A stretch of 64,000 bases of DNA from Bacteroidota bacterium. GTDB taxonomy: Bacteria; Bacteroidota; Bacteroidia; UKL13-3. The notes beneath the pieces were generated by a model. That model did no database searches, was not told the DNA's origin, and saw only the letters and a list, made by a program, of their open reading frames with translations. Positions 51,701 through 61,433 of the stretch are shown here, one piece after another. Where the stretch lies: NCBI GenBank assembly GCA_947460345.1, contig CANHGM010000008.1, positions 1 to 64,000 of the forward strand, read 5' to 3'. A program made the translations under genes and the position numbers. How positions within the stretch are numbered: position 1 is the stretch's first letter; every line of letters begins with the position of its first letter.

Positions 51701-52518
51701 TTTCTGCTTCAGTTGTAGATAATAAATTTGTACAAATCAAATGGTTTAAGTCAAAAGAACCAGACTTTGGTAGCTATTTATTATTTAAAAACAGCAATAA
51801 ATTTAAAGGTCCCAATATTCCAGTATTTATCAAATCTATCTCTAATATTAACGATACAATATATAATGATTCGTTAGTTTCTGTTTCAGATTCTTCATAT
51901 TGTTATACCCTAAGAGTTACTGATAAATGCGGACATATAAGTAATTATTGTAACTTTGGGTGTACTATTTTACTTAAAGGAAAATCAGAACCATATATAC
52001 ACAATATGTTTTGGAATGACTATAAAGAATGGGAAGGAGGTGTCAATATTTATGAAATTAAAAGAAGTGATAGTATAGATTTTTTATTTACATATGTAGA
52101 CAAAACCAATAACATAACCCTTAATTATGCCGATACATCTATGTTTTATGATTGGGGTTTATATACTTATAAAATTATAGCCAAAGAGGGATACAAAGGA
52201 TATAATGCTACAAGTGAAAGCAATTGGATAAGCTTATATCAAGAACCTTTGTTATGGGTGCCTGATGCTTTTACTCCAAACGGAGATAATATAAACGACA
52301 ATTGGGGATGGCAAAGTGTATTTGTAAAAACTATGCATATGAGTGTATATAATAGATGGGGCGAATTGGTTTTTGAAACTGATAATAAAAAAGATTTTTG
52401 GGATGGTATATATAACAACAAAAGGTTTGACAACAACGTATATGTTTGGCATGCCGAATATACAGGTTGGGATAATAGCAAACATTCATTAACTGGGAAT
52501 GTTACCGTTTTAAAATAA
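48739..52518 (+). CDS. Secreted protein with SBBP-like repeats, Fn3-like domains and gliding-motility-associated (CHU_C, T9SS type B) C-terminal domain
   Basis: TTG start; FVENKGQWPFDVLYSCKLNNGRLFIQQN; DILKYSPDGKNLIYATYIGGSHNEQPHSM-type repeats; WVPDAFTPNGDNINDNW...MSVYNRWGELVFETDNKKDFWDGIYNNKRFDNNVYVW. Confidence 0.9.
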   Translation: MKKILYCILLLTLFINSYAQIEFVENKGQWPFDVLYSCKLNNGRLFIQQNAITWYFYQMPYSHPQSFPNHSNFKNDQPNNLGPQDPQFTSKLNAHAYQVVFENANLTSKTIGINPYSHVTNFIMSKDSSKWRSNVKSYDKVYIKNLYQGIDLEIFSSENQKIKYNFIVAPRTNIDDIQMKYLGLNSISLKNKKLQLKNSLFTLEENIPLTFYTDGEGETIPCDYVLKENTVSFKTPKSIYNRPIVIDPQLIFSSYSGSSADNWGFTATYDNLGCGYSAGIVFGTGFPTTLGAFQVNFGGGVDVDFSNGDVSRDIGILKYSPDGKNLIYATYIGGSHNEQPHSMVVNHVGELCVLGTTFSTNFPGIKISSFQSNLGGQSDIVIFKLNSSGSSIIAATYYGGLKRDGLNGLLNSSDQNTSPLGWNYGDMFRGEIICDNSDNLYIASSTETKTNEGLQMKNGEWLTYNGGNFDGVVAMFNSNLNSLFWSTYIGGSNIDASYGLNLYNNQLYVCGGTNSNDLKLKNLNTIPKFNQYQGGVADGYIIQLDASSGKSSSGTYIGTSGYDQTYFVQIDRYGKPYTYGQTNAGTWPITIPIYNNAGASQFIVKLDEKLTTYENSMTFGSGRKIPDISPCAFLVDKCGRIFVSGWGGKVNAYPRGNNGSTNGMPLTNNAFDKKTDGSDFYLGVFNRDMDTLLYGTFFGGHDIGSDGNPLAEHVDGGTSRFDYEGKVYQSVCGGCGGSSGFPTTPGAHSQTNNSTNCNNALFKIDFENLNYKPIGASKTIDVYAGDTIIYQYKVKDQDKKDSLYITRIGNVFASPLLPPYAEMNENTGIGEVSSEFKWLPLCQHISTDTYYVYIQTRDNNICPKPDTSYDEIKIVVKTPPVIKPPNVVCVEHIDDNTLKITWDKTDETKYFKYYLLFRKDPLGITKVIDTIYRNSNSEYIDDQTPFHQIKNFCYFILGVNICDKVGDTSYKACSADEYRNPIDSVYLFSASVVDNKFVQIKWFKSKEPDFGSYLLFKNSNKFKGPNIPVFIKSISNINDTIYNDSLVSVSDSSYCYTLRVTDKCGHISNYCNFGCTILLKGKSEPYIHNMFWNDYKEWEGGVNIYEIKRSDSIDFLFTYVDKTNNITLNYADTSMFYDWGLYTYKIIAKEGYKGYNATSESNWISLYQEPLLWVPDAFTPNGDNINDNWGWQSVFVKTMHMSVYNRWGELVFETDNKKDFWDGIYNNKRFDNNVYVWHAEYTGWDNSKHSLTGNVTVLK

Positions 52519-52661
52519 CTACTTGTTTTCTCTTAATAAAGTTACAACTCCTTTGACTCTATCTATATTCTCGTCTCCAATAAATCTATAATCAAATATA
52601 AAATAATAATTCTTAAAGGTGACTCTATTTATTTAAAATAGGTTGCCTCAAATATCTTTTA

Positions 52662-53120
52662 CTATTTTTCTTTATTGAAACGTTTATCAAACATAAAAGG
52701 CAACACATCAATTATTTTTACTTCATTAAACTTTAAAGCATTTGGATTTAGAATCAAATGAAATTCTTGAGGAACTATTACTGATGGAACTTCTATAGCC
52801 AACTCATTTTTAGCTAACCAATCACTTCCTATTTTTTGAAACTCTTGATTGCTTTGTGGACTATCTATTAATTTTGAAACAACAGACCATTCAATTCTTT
52901 TCACTTTTACATCAGGCACTTCAATACTAGCCATACAAATTCCATTCGACCATAAAGATTGTTCTTGATGAACCATCATTTCTAATACTGCTAACGACCT
53001 TAGTGTTGATGTATACAGCATCCGTTGCCCTTTCATGTTCCACCTCCCACCACTTAACCTTGCCCCTTCTCCAGAAAGGTCTCGTATATATTCTTTTTTA
53101 GCTAATCTATATACAATCAT
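52662..53120 (-). CDS. RES domain toxin
   Basis: MIVYRLAKKEYIRDLSGEGARLSGGRWNMKGQRMLYTSTLRSLAVLEMMVH; paired with Xre/MbcA/ParS-like gene. Confidence 0.93.
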   Translation of the reverse strand: MIVYRLAKKEYIRDLSGEGARLSGGRWNMKGQRMLYTSTLRSLAVLEMMVHQEQSLWSNGICMASIEVPDVKVKRIEWSVVSKLIDSPQSNQEFQKIGSDWLAKNELAIEVPSVIVPQEFHLILNPNALKFNEVKIIDVLPFMFDKRFNKEK

Positions 53121-53584
53121 TAACTAAAAATACCATGTTGAATTCTGCCCAATTCATCATGTATCATATTAAAACCAAATGACGTAGTAAGAAATGATAT
53201 AGGAGCCTTTCCATTTAATGCAGGTGAAGGAAGCTTTAACCATGAGGCAAAATCTGAATCAGTATCAAACACAGACCTTCCATGCCTATATAACTCATCC
53301 AATTGTAAAGACTTTTCACTAACAGATAAATCCATTTTATCTGTTGATTTATATCTGTGATAGGTACGTTCTGAAATATGCAACAAATCTGACATCTCTT
53401 TAAAAGTCAATTGCAGTTTTTTCATAATTAATTCTACTGATTTCTTTTCAATTCCAAGAACAGATTTTTCATGATAACGTGAAGAATGATCAGGGGTATA
53501 AATAGATTGAAACGCAATATCAGATTCTTCAACAAATAAAAGATCTTGCTCAGCTAATTTATATTTCTTTGCCATTTGCCACAA
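53120..53584 (-). CDS. Xre/MbcA/ParS-type antitoxin (DUF2384-like)
   Basis: LQLTFKEMSDLLHISERTYHRYKSTDKMDLSVSEKSLQLDELYRHGRSVF...FASWLKLPSPALNGKAPISFL; TAATG overlap with RES gene. Confidence 0.92.
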   Translation of the reverse strand: MWQMAKKYKLAEQDLLFVEESDIAFQSIYTPDHSSRYHEKSVLGIEKKSVELIMKKLQLTFKEMSDLLHISERTYHRYKSTDKMDLSVSEKSLQLDELYRHGRSVFDTDSDFASWLKLPSPALNGKAPISFLTTSFGFNMIHDELGRIQHGIFS

Positions 53585-53618
53585 ATTTACTGCAATTTGT
53601 CAGACAAAAAAACTTTTT

Positions 53619-55061
53619 TTAAATATTCATCAAATAGTGAATCAATAACCTCACGCCTGAGCCAGTTCCATTTTTACCTCTATAGCTATCTTGACTGTTT
53701 AAATAAGCTGGGCCAGCAATATCAAAATGCATCCAAGGATAATCAGTATATTTCTCTAAAAATTTACCCGCAGTAATAGCACCAGCCACTGGGCCTCCTA
53801 TATTTTTCATATCAGCTAAATCAGATTTTATTAAATCTGCATATTCATCCCAAAATGGCATTTCAACTAATCTTTCATACACTTGTTCTCCACTACTTTT
53901 TAATGCATTTTTTTGCAAATCAGAAGCAGTACCCATAGCTACAATCCCATATTGACCAATGGCAGCAGCAGCAGCACCTGTAAGAGTAGCTAAATCTACC
54001 ACTAATTCAGGGTTATATTTTTTAGCATAATGAAGTGCGTCAGCCAATATCATTCTTCCTTCAGCATCGGCATTTAACATTTCTACTGTATGTCCACTCA
54101 TCATTTCTACTACATCACCCGGAGTATATGCATTTTCTCCCGGTCTGTTATCAGTTGCCGGAACTAAGCCAACCACATATACTTTCAATTTCATTTTTGC
54201 TATGGCATGCATGGTACTAATTACTGCAGCAGCTCCAGCCATGTCACATTTCATACTATCCATACTGTTAGGAGTAGGCTTTAAACTTAACCCACCAGTA
54301 TCATATACTACACCTTTCCCAACAAGCACAATAGGTTTTTTATTTTTGGCACCAGCTGGTTTATATTCCATAATAGTAAAAGTTGGAGGTTCTATACTGC
54401 CTTGGTTTACAGACAACAACCCACCCATTTTCATGCTCTTAATTTTTGTTTTATTCCATACATCAATATGAAAACCAGCTGATTTAGCCAACAATTCAGC
54501 TTGTTTTGATAATTCAGTTGCTGTTAAAAAGCTTTGTGGTTCATTTACTAAAGTACGAGCAATACAAGTTGACTCTATTATAATGTTTAATTGGTCAATC
54601 TCTTTTTGAGAAAGTTTGGTAGAGTATATATATATATTGGCTAATGAATTTTTAAGTTTATCAGCATCTTTTTTATACTTCAAAAACTGATAACTACCTA
54701 GTGCCATCCCCTCAGCAATAGCCAAAGTGGCTGAAGAAGGTTCGCCTGAAATAAGAACTCCTTCTATACCTTCAGCATTTATTTGTTGTTGAATAGTATG
54801 TCCTGTTTTTCTGAGATACTCCATCGTTTTATACCCTAGAGTGTCTTCTGTTTTTTCCATCACTAAAAACACCATCTCACTTATACTTTTTATGGTAATT
54901 AAATCTTTCTTATCTTGTATCTTTGCTTGTATATATTCTATTTCTGATTCATTAAAACCTGCTTTTTTCCAATCTGAATTTTTATTGACAACTAATACTG
55001 TTGGAAGTTCGTAAGGTGTTTTTTTAGCTAACTTAATTTGTGGGACAGAAAATGTTTTCAT
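53619..55061 (-). CDS. Leucyl aminopeptidase (M17 family)
   Basis: VGKGVVYDTGGLSLKPTPNSMDSMKCDMAGAAAV; EMLNADAEGRMILADALHYA. Confidence 0.97.
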   Translation of the reverse strand: MKTFSVPQIKLAKKTPYELPTVLVVNKNSDWKKAGFNESEIEYIQAKIQDKKDLITIKSISEMVFLVMEKTEDTLGYKTMEYLRKTGHTIQQQINAEGIEGVLISGEPSSATLAIAEGMALGSYQFLKYKKDADKLKNSLANIYIYSTKLSQKEIDQLNIIIESTCIARTLVNEPQSFLTATELSKQAELLAKSAGFHIDVWNKTKIKSMKMGGLLSVNQGSIEPPTFTIMEYKPAGAKNKKPIVLVGKGVVYDTGGLSLKPTPNSMDSMKCDMAGAAAVISTMHAIAKMKLKVYVVGLVPATDNRPGENAYTPGDVVEMMSGHTVEMLNADAEGRMILADALHYAKKYNPELVVDLATLTGAAAAAIGQYGIVAMGTASDLQKNALKSSGEQVYERLVEMPFWDEYADLIKSDLADMKNIGGPVAGAITAGKFLEKYTDYPWMHFDIAGPAYLNSQDSYRGKNGTGSGVRLLIHYLMNI

Positions 55062-55185
55062 GTGTTTATTTATTATAAATAGACAGCAAATATATGAAGT
55101 GAATATAAAAGAAAAGTCAAATCTAAACTATATATGAAAATAAATTTGGTCACATGAGAATCTTTAAATTTATTCGTAACTTATT

Positions 55186-55764
55186 TTGAAAGAAACTAAA
55201 GAAATTACAGAAAAAATTATCTTAGGTATTGATCCTGGAACTAATATTATGGGTTATGGAATCATTAAACTTACAGGTAAAAAATGTGAGCTGCTAAGCA
55301 TGGGTATAGTAAAACTTTCACAGTTTGATAACCATGCTATGAAACTTAAACATATATTCGAGAGAACTTTATCACTTATTGAACAATACAAACCAGATGA
55401 AGTTGCTCTTGAAGCTCCATTTTATGGAGAAAACATTCAAAGTATGCTCAAACTAGGCAGAGCCCAAGGTGTGGCTATGGCTGCAGCCCTTTATAGAGAT
55501 ATTCCTATTTTTGAATATGCACCTAAAAAAGTAAAACAAAGCATCACGGGCAGTGGAAGTTCATCTAAAGAACAAGTGGCTGCTATGCTTAAAGCTCTTT
55601 TGAAATATGAAGAAAATCCACAATTTTTAGATGCAACCGATGGTTTGGCAGTAGCTTATTGTCATTTTCTTCAAAATAACATAGGTGGTAATGCCATGGC
55701 TAAGAAAACAAAAGGTGGCACTTGGGCTGCTTTTATCAAAGAAAATCCTGAACGAAAACTGTAA
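55186..55764 (+). CDS. ruvC: Holliday junction resolvase RuvC
   Basis: ILGIDPGTNIMGYGII; EAPFYGENIQSMLKLGRAQGVAMAAAL; YAPKKVKQSITGSGSSSKEQV; TTG start. Confidence 0.97.
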   Translation: MKETKEITEKIILGIDPGTNIMGYGIIKLTGKKCELLSMGIVKLSQFDNHAMKLKHIFERTLSLIEQYKPDEVALEAPFYGENIQSMLKLGRAQGVAMAAALYRDIPIFEYAPKKVKQSITGSGSSSKEQVAAMLKALLKYEENPQFLDATDGLAVAYCHFLQNNIGGNAMAKKTKGGTWAAFIKENPERKL

Positions 55765-55826
55765 ACTTTTAACTATATTTATTAAACTTTTATCGATTTA
55801 ATTTGCATCAAAATTTTTATACGCTT

Positions 55827-56642
55827 ATGAACCAAATATTGAAAGGGAAAAAAGGAATTATTTTTGGAGCTCTAGACCCAAATAGCATAGCTTGGAAAGT
55901 AGCCGAACATTGCCATAACGAAGGAGCCATTTTTACGCTGACCAATGCACCCATTGCTCTTAGATTAGGAACCATCAATCAACTTGCTGAATCTACTGGT
56001 TCTGTAGTAATACCTTGCGATGTAACAAGTGATTCTGATATGGAAAATTTGATCACTGAAAGTATGAAAGTGCTAGGCGGTAAAATTGACTTTATACTTC
56101 ACTCTGTTGGCATGTCTTTAAATATAAGAAAAGGCAAATCTTATCTTGACCTTGATTACGATTTCACTCACAAGACACTAGATATATCAGCCATTTCGCT
56201 TCACCGTCTTTTAAAAACAGCCTACAAATTAGATGCGATAAATGAATGGGGAAGTGTCGTAGCTTTAACGTATATAGCAGCTCAACGAATTTTTCCTGAC
56301 TATAATGAAATGGCCGATGCCAAAGCATTACTCGAAAGCATTTCTAGAAGTTTTGGCTATCATTATGGCAAAGCTAAAAAAGTGAGAATAAACACCATTT
56401 CACAATCTCCTACTAGAACAACAGCGGGAAGTGGCGTTAAAGGTTTTGATTCTTTTTATGATTATGCCGAAGCTCTTAGTCCGCTTGGAAATGCAAGTGC
56501 AGAAGATTGTGCTCAATATTGTGTAGCTATGTTTAGTGATTTTACTAAAATGGTAACCATGCAAAATTTATTTCACGATGGAGGATTTTCATTCACAGGC
56601 TTTAGCAGCGAAGTGATGGAAATAGGAAAACAAAACGACTAA
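55827..56642 (+). CDS. fabI: Enoyl-[acyl-carrier-protein] reductase FabI
   Basis: GKKGIIFGALDPNSIAWKVAEHCHNEGA; YIAAQRIFPDYNEMADAKALLES (Yx6K); ATG at 55827 preferred over the track's TTG at 55803. Confidence 0.93.
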   Translation: MNQILKGKKGIIFGALDPNSIAWKVAEHCHNEGAIFTLTNAPIALRLGTINQLAESTGSVVIPCDVTSDSDMENLITESMKVLGGKIDFILHSVGMSLNIRKGKSYLDLDYDFTHKTLDISAISLHRLLKTAYKLDAINEWGSVVALTYIAAQRIFPDYNEMADAKALLESISRSFGYHYGKAKKVRINTISQSPTRTTAGSGVKGFDSFYDYAEALSPLGNASAEDCAQYCVAMFSDFTKMVTMQNLFHDGGFSFTGFSSEVMEIGKQND

Positions 56643-56677
56643 TTGTTTGTTTCTGAACTTATATAACCAATACTCAT

Positions 56678-57232
56678 TTGTCATTTAAAATATATACCAA
56701 AACAGGCGATAAAGGCCAAACCTCATTAATTGGAGGCACTAGAGTTCCTAAATATCATTTAAGAATTGAAACTTATGGTACAGTTGACGAATTAAACTCT
56801 TATATTGGTTTGATTCATGATATAAGTTCATGGCCTGAAGTAAATACATTGCTAAAAAAAATACAAGACCAATTATTTACCATCGGCTCACACCTAGCCG
56901 CAGATCCTGATCACAATAAAATGTCATTACCTAGCATTGATACTTCTCTTATAACAGACCTAGAAAATGCCATTGATTTGATGGACGAACAATTGCCTGC
57001 TTTAAAAAACTTTATTTTGCCTGGTGGACATATATATGTTTCTTATTGCCATATTGCTAGATGTGTATGTAGAAGAACTGAAAGACTTTGTGTTCATTTA
57101 AATGACGAAAAAGCCCTAGACGACCAAAATATTATTGTGATTTTAAACAGACTAAGTGATTATTTATTTACATTGGCTAGATATATAGGATTTAAGCTTC
57201 ATGCTCCTGAAATTCCTTGGAACAGCAAATAA
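56678..57232 (+). CDS. PduO-type cob(I)alamin adenosyltransferase
   Basis: KIYTKTGDKGQTSLIGGTRVPKYHLRIETYGTVDELNSYIGL; ILPGGHIYVSYCHIARCVCRRTER; TTG start. Confidence 0.96.
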   Translation: MSFKIYTKTGDKGQTSLIGGTRVPKYHLRIETYGTVDELNSYIGLIHDISSWPEVNTLLKKIQDQLFTIGSHLAADPDHNKMSLPSIDTSLITDLENAIDLMDEQLPALKNFILPGGHIYVSYCHIARCVCRRTERLCVHLNDEKALDDQNIIVILNRLSDYLFTLARYIGFKLHAPEIPWNSK

Positions 57233-57316
57233 TATAATTGATTTTGCTTCTGTAGTTTAGTTTTTATATTTTTTATTTCTCTTTTCTATTGTTAGTTTTG
57301 AAGTTAACAATTTACG

Positions 57317-60097
57317 ATGAAAAAAATATATACTTATACCATTTTTGTTGCCACATTCTTGTTGGTATATACAATAAAATTTAACATTCCTGCTCATTCA
57401 AAACAATTTAAAACTGAAGCTTCAGAAGGGATGGAAGAAGATATCGAAGCTAGAACCAACTGGGAAAACAACTTACTAGCTGACCCATCAACGGGCAAAA
57501 TTCCTTATAGAATTAGAGAAAACGAATTGGCTTTTGCCGCAACACTTCCCAACGATAAAGCTTCATACAAAACAGGCTTAGGTGGCAATCCATGGCAAAA
57601 CATTGGTCCCTGGAATGTGGGAGGAAGAACCCGAGTTGTGATTATAGATGCGATAGATGAAAATATATTATATTCAGGTGGTGTAACTGGTGGTATTTGG
57701 AAAAGCACAGACGGAGGAATTAATTGGGAAAGGAAAACTACTCCTGCTCAAATGCCAGCTATTACTACCATTAGTCAAAACCCTAAACATCCTGATACTT
57801 TATATGCGGGAACCGGCGAAGGTAGCGGCAGCAGTGCTAGCGATGGAGGAGCCTATTACTTAGGCAATGGCATGTATAAATCTACTGATAGAGGTGAAAC
57901 ATGGACTGCTATTACCAGAACTGCATCCAACTCGCCACAAGTATTTGACAGAAACTGGGATATAACTTGGAAAATTGTAGCATACCCTAGCGATACAGGT
58001 GATGTGTTTTTTGCTGCCACTTATGGTAGTATATATAAAAGCAATAATGGAGGAAAAGGTGTCACGCAAGTAAAAGGTGGCAGTGGTCCATTTGGAGGAG
58101 GCCAATCATATTATACGGATATCAATGTTTCATCAAAAGGTGTTTTATATGCAACACTTAGTGGCGAAGGTTATGAATCAGGTATATGGCGTTGTGCTGA
58201 TGCAGTGAATTGGAAAAAAATAACACCAGTCAATTTTCATAAAGATTACAACCGTATTGTTTCTGGTATTTCGCCTAGCAATGAAAACATTGTATATTTT
58301 TTAATTAACAACGACAGTTCAGGAAGAAAATCTACAAATTTTAGAGGTGATGCCGAATATAATAGCTTATGGAAATATACATATACAGGCGATACCACCT
58401 CCCCTACCCTTGGCAATTGGGAAGATTTAACACAAAATTTACCAAACAAAGGCGGACAATTTGGTCAGTTTTTTACACAAAACAGCTATGATATGTGTGT
58501 AGAGATAAAACCCGACGACCCCAATATAATTATCATTGGAGGAACAAATTTATGGAGAAGTAATGATGGATTTAAAACGCCTAGCAATGTTGAATGGATT
58601 GGTGGTTATGGTGTAAATACTACTTTACCTGATTTTAAAATGTATCCCAACCACCATCCTGATAACCATTGGGCAAAATTCTATAAAAGTAATACTTTAA
58701 AAATGCTCTCAACATGCGATGGTGGTATATATAGAACAGATAATATAATGAGCAACAATGTTACATGGACCCCTTTAAATAATGGATATATCACTACTCA
58801 ATATTATTCCGTTGCTGTAGACCATGCCATTGGAGGTACCACAGTTATAGGTGGTTTGCAAGACAATGGCACCCATTGGTCAAATGATTTTGCGAATTCT
58901 AAGTTTAATTGGACTATGCCCTTTAGCGGTGATGGTTCTCATTGTTATATTCCCAATGGAGCAAATGAATTATATGTTTCAAAACAAGAAGGTAAAGTAT
59001 ATAAAATAAAAGTAGATGCACAAGGAAATCCAACCCATTATGTGAGAATTGATCCATTATCAGCCATTAAAAAATATCAGTTTATCAATCCATTTGCTAT
59101 AGATCCCAACAATGAAAATAGAATGTATTTACCAGATGGAGACAGAATATACAGAAACAACGACTTAAGTCAATATTTATATAAAACTATTTTAGATTCA
59201 GTTTCTACTGATCTGGGTTGGACTGAAATAACAAACACTACAGACTCATTACAAACCATTACCGCAGTAAGTGTTTCTAAATGTCAAACAGATGTGATGT
59301 ATTATGGTACTTCAAATGGTAAATTATATATAGTCAGAAATGCATCTGTTGGACAACCATTGGTGCAAAATATAAGTGGAACCAATTTCCCTGCCGGGAA
59401 CATCAATTGTATAAGCCTCCACCCTACTGATACAAATTATATTATGGCAGTATTTACCAACTACAATATCAAAAGTATTTTTTACACAAAAAATGGGGGA
59501 CAGAGTTGGATAGACGTTTCAGGGAATTTAGAACAATTTGCAGATGGAAGTGGAAACGGACCTTCATGCAGATGGGCAGCTGTAATGCCTATGAATGGTT
59601 TTGATGGATATTTTGTTGCAACTTCTACTGGCTTATATTCTACTGATACATTAAAAGGAAATCAAACCAAATGGGTATTGCAGGGTGCCGAAAATATAGG
59701 AAACTATGTATGCACGATGATTGACACCAGACCTGCGGATGGATTAGTGATGGTTGCTACACATGGAGCTGGTGTATTTGCTGCAAAAATCACAGAGAGA
59801 TTCCAAGTATTAGGTGAAAAGCCAAATGAGCAAAATGCACATTTAAAATTTAATATATATCCAAATCCAACGGCTGAAAAAGCATATATACATCTATATA
59901 CATTTAAACCTGAAAAGCTTCAAATAAAAATATATAATTTAAATGGAGCATTAATAAAAACTGTTGAGCACCAATGCAGCATGCCTGGTGAAAACGAGTT
60001 AACAATTGAAACATCTCAACTGAAAACAGGAATGTATTTAGTGTCTATTGAAACACAAACAAATACATATATTAAAAAATTACAAGTAATCAAATAA
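57317..60097 (+). CDS. Secreted BNR/VPS10-like beta-propeller protein with T9SS type A sorting domain
   Basis: GPWNVGGRTRVVIIDAIDENILYSGGVTGGIWKSTDGGINWERKT; repeated SxDxGxxW; C-terminal FNIYPNPTAEKAYIHLYTF...LKTGMYLVSIETQTNTYIKKLQVIK. Confidence 0.92.
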   Translation: MKKIYTYTIFVATFLLVYTIKFNIPAHSKQFKTEASEGMEEDIEARTNWENNLLADPSTGKIPYRIRENELAFAATLPNDKASYKTGLGGNPWQNIGPWNVGGRTRVVIIDAIDENILYSGGVTGGIWKSTDGGINWERKTTPAQMPAITTISQNPKHPDTLYAGTGEGSGSSASDGGAYYLGNGMYKSTDRGETWTAITRTASNSPQVFDRNWDITWKIVAYPSDTGDVFFAATYGSIYKSNNGGKGVTQVKGGSGPFGGGQSYYTDINVSSKGVLYATLSGEGYESGIWRCADAVNWKKITPVNFHKDYNRIVSGISPSNENIVYFLINNDSSGRKSTNFRGDAEYNSLWKYTYTGDTTSPTLGNWEDLTQNLPNKGGQFGQFFTQNSYDMCVEIKPDDPNIIIIGGTNLWRSNDGFKTPSNVEWIGGYGVNTTLPDFKMYPNHHPDNHWAKFYKSNTLKMLSTCDGGIYRTDNIMSNNVTWTPLNNGYITTQYYSVAVDHAIGGTTVIGGLQDNGTHWSNDFANSKFNWTMPFSGDGSHCYIPNGANELYVSKQEGKVYKIKVDAQGNPTHYVRIDPLSAIKKYQFINPFAIDPNNENRMYLPDGDRIYRNNDLSQYLYKTILDSVSTDLGWTEITNTTDSLQTITAVSVSKCQTDVMYYGTSNGKLYIVRNASVGQPLVQNISGTNFPAGNINCISLHPTDTNYIMAVFTNYNIKSIFYTKNGGQSWIDVSGNLEQFADGSGNGPSCRWAAVMPMNGFDGYFVATSTGLYSTDTLKGNQTKWVLQGAENIGNYVCTMIDTRPADGLVMVATHGAGVFAAKITERFQVLGEKPNEQNAHLKFNIYPNPTAEKAYIHLYTFKPEKLQIKIYNLNGALIKTVEHQCSMPGENELTIETSQLKTGMYLVSIETQTNTYIKKLQVIK

Positions 60098-60104
60098 ATA
60101 ACAC

Positions 60105-60548
60105 ATGAGTAATGTCCCACAATTTACCTTACAGGCTCAATATTCTTTAGCAGATTTGAATGAAAGATTAAAGAAAAATATGGGAGAACATTTAGGAATA
60201 GAATATATAGAATTAGGCGAGAATTTTCTTAAAGCCAAAATGCCAGTTGACCATAGAACCCACCAACCTCTGGGTATGCTTAACGGTGGAGCTTCACTTG
60301 CTTTAGCAGAAATTACAGGAAGTATGGCAGCCAACTTATATATAGACAGAACAAAATATGTAGCCTTAGGATTAGACATCAATGGCAACCACCTAAAATC
60401 GGTTAAAGAGGGTTACGTATATGCAACTGCAACTCCTTTCCATATGGGAAAAACCACACAAGTTTGGGAAGTGAAAATAACCGACGAAGAGAATAACTTA
60501 ATATGCATTTCTAGATTAACAATGGCTGTTGTAGAAATCAAAAAATAA
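60105..60548 (+). CDS. PaaI-like hotdog-fold thioesterase
   Basis: HLGIEYIELGENFLKAKMPVDHRTHQPLGMLNGGASLALAEITGSMAA. Confidence 0.93.
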   Translation: MSNVPQFTLQAQYSLADLNERLKKNMGEHLGIEYIELGENFLKAKMPVDHRTHQPLGMLNGGASLALAEITGSMAANLYIDRTKYVALGLDINGNHLKSVKEGYVYATATPFHMGKTTQVWEVKITDEENNLICISRLTMAVVEIKK

Positions 60549-60812
60549 ATGAATTTAAAGTTAACACATATACTCAAATTACTTACATCTATAATTATAG
60601 TTTGTTTAATATTCGCTTGTGAAAATTCTGCTAAACATAACAAAAGAAATTCAAACGGTGTTTATGTAAAACCATCTGTAGACTATAAAGGAAAATATAG
60701 AAAAGGTCATTATAGAAAGCCATACAGCACTGATAAAAATGCTATAAAAAACAGAATGAAATCTAAATATTATTATCATTCGAGGGGAAAATATATGCAT
60801 AAAAAAAAATAA
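60549..60812 (+). CDS. Small basic putative lipoprotein
   Basis: LTSIIIVCLIFACENSAKHNKRN lipobox; Lys/Tyr-rich remainder. Confidence 0.6.
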   Translation: MNLKLTHILKLLTSIIIVCLIFACENSAKHNKRNSNGVYVKPSVDYKGKYRKGHYRKPYSTDKNAIKNRMKSKYYYHSRGKYMHKKK

Positions 60813-60819
60813 TACATAT

Positions 60820-61422
60820 ATGTGTTTCCATATGCAACAAACCCAATCAGCTAAAGAACTTCAACATAGGTTTAAAGCTTCATTTGCTAAAGTTGATAAA
60901 TACAAAGCTGCTATATATAATGGTTTTCAGTTTGGTGAAGTTCCAATTATTACTAATGAAAACCCAGGTACCATTCAACTATTTCATTGGGGATTAATTC
61001 CCTCTTGGGCCAAAGACAATAGTATAAGAAAAAACACTTTAAATGCGAGGATTGAAACAATTGCAGAAAAGCCAGCATTTAAAAACAGTATATCCAACAG
61101 ATGTTTAGTATTGATTGATGGATTTTATGAATGGCAATGGCTTGACGAAAAAGGCAAACAAAAAAAACGATATTTAATTCACCAACCCCAACATGAGGCT
61201 TTTGCTTTAGCCGGACTTTGGAACAATTGGGTTGATAAAGAATCAGGAGAACTACAACATTCATTTACAGTGCTTACAACTGAGGCAAACGAACTGATGA
61301 GCAAAATACACAATACCAAAAAAAGAATGCCTATAATTGTTTCTAAAGACAATGAAACCAACTGGCTTCAAGGCATGACTTTAATTGATGGTAATAATAG
61401 TTTAGAAGCAATAGAAACATAA
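60820..61422 (+). CDS. SOS response-associated peptidase (SRAP; YedK/HMCES family)
   Basis: MCFHMQQ (Cys2), HWGLIPSWAKD, NARIETIAEKPAFKNSISNRCLVLIDGFYEWQW, HNTKKRMPIIV. Confidence 0.96.
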   Translation: MCFHMQQTQSAKELQHRFKASFAKVDKYKAAIYNGFQFGEVPIITNENPGTIQLFHWGLIPSWAKDNSIRKNTLNARIETIAEKPAFKNSISNRCLVLIDGFYEWQWLDEKGKQKKRYLIHQPQHEAFALAGLWNNWVDKESGELQHSFTVLTTEANELMSKIHNTKKRMPIIVSKDNETNWLQGMTLIDGNNSLEAIET

Positions 61423-61433
61423 TTTATATACAA

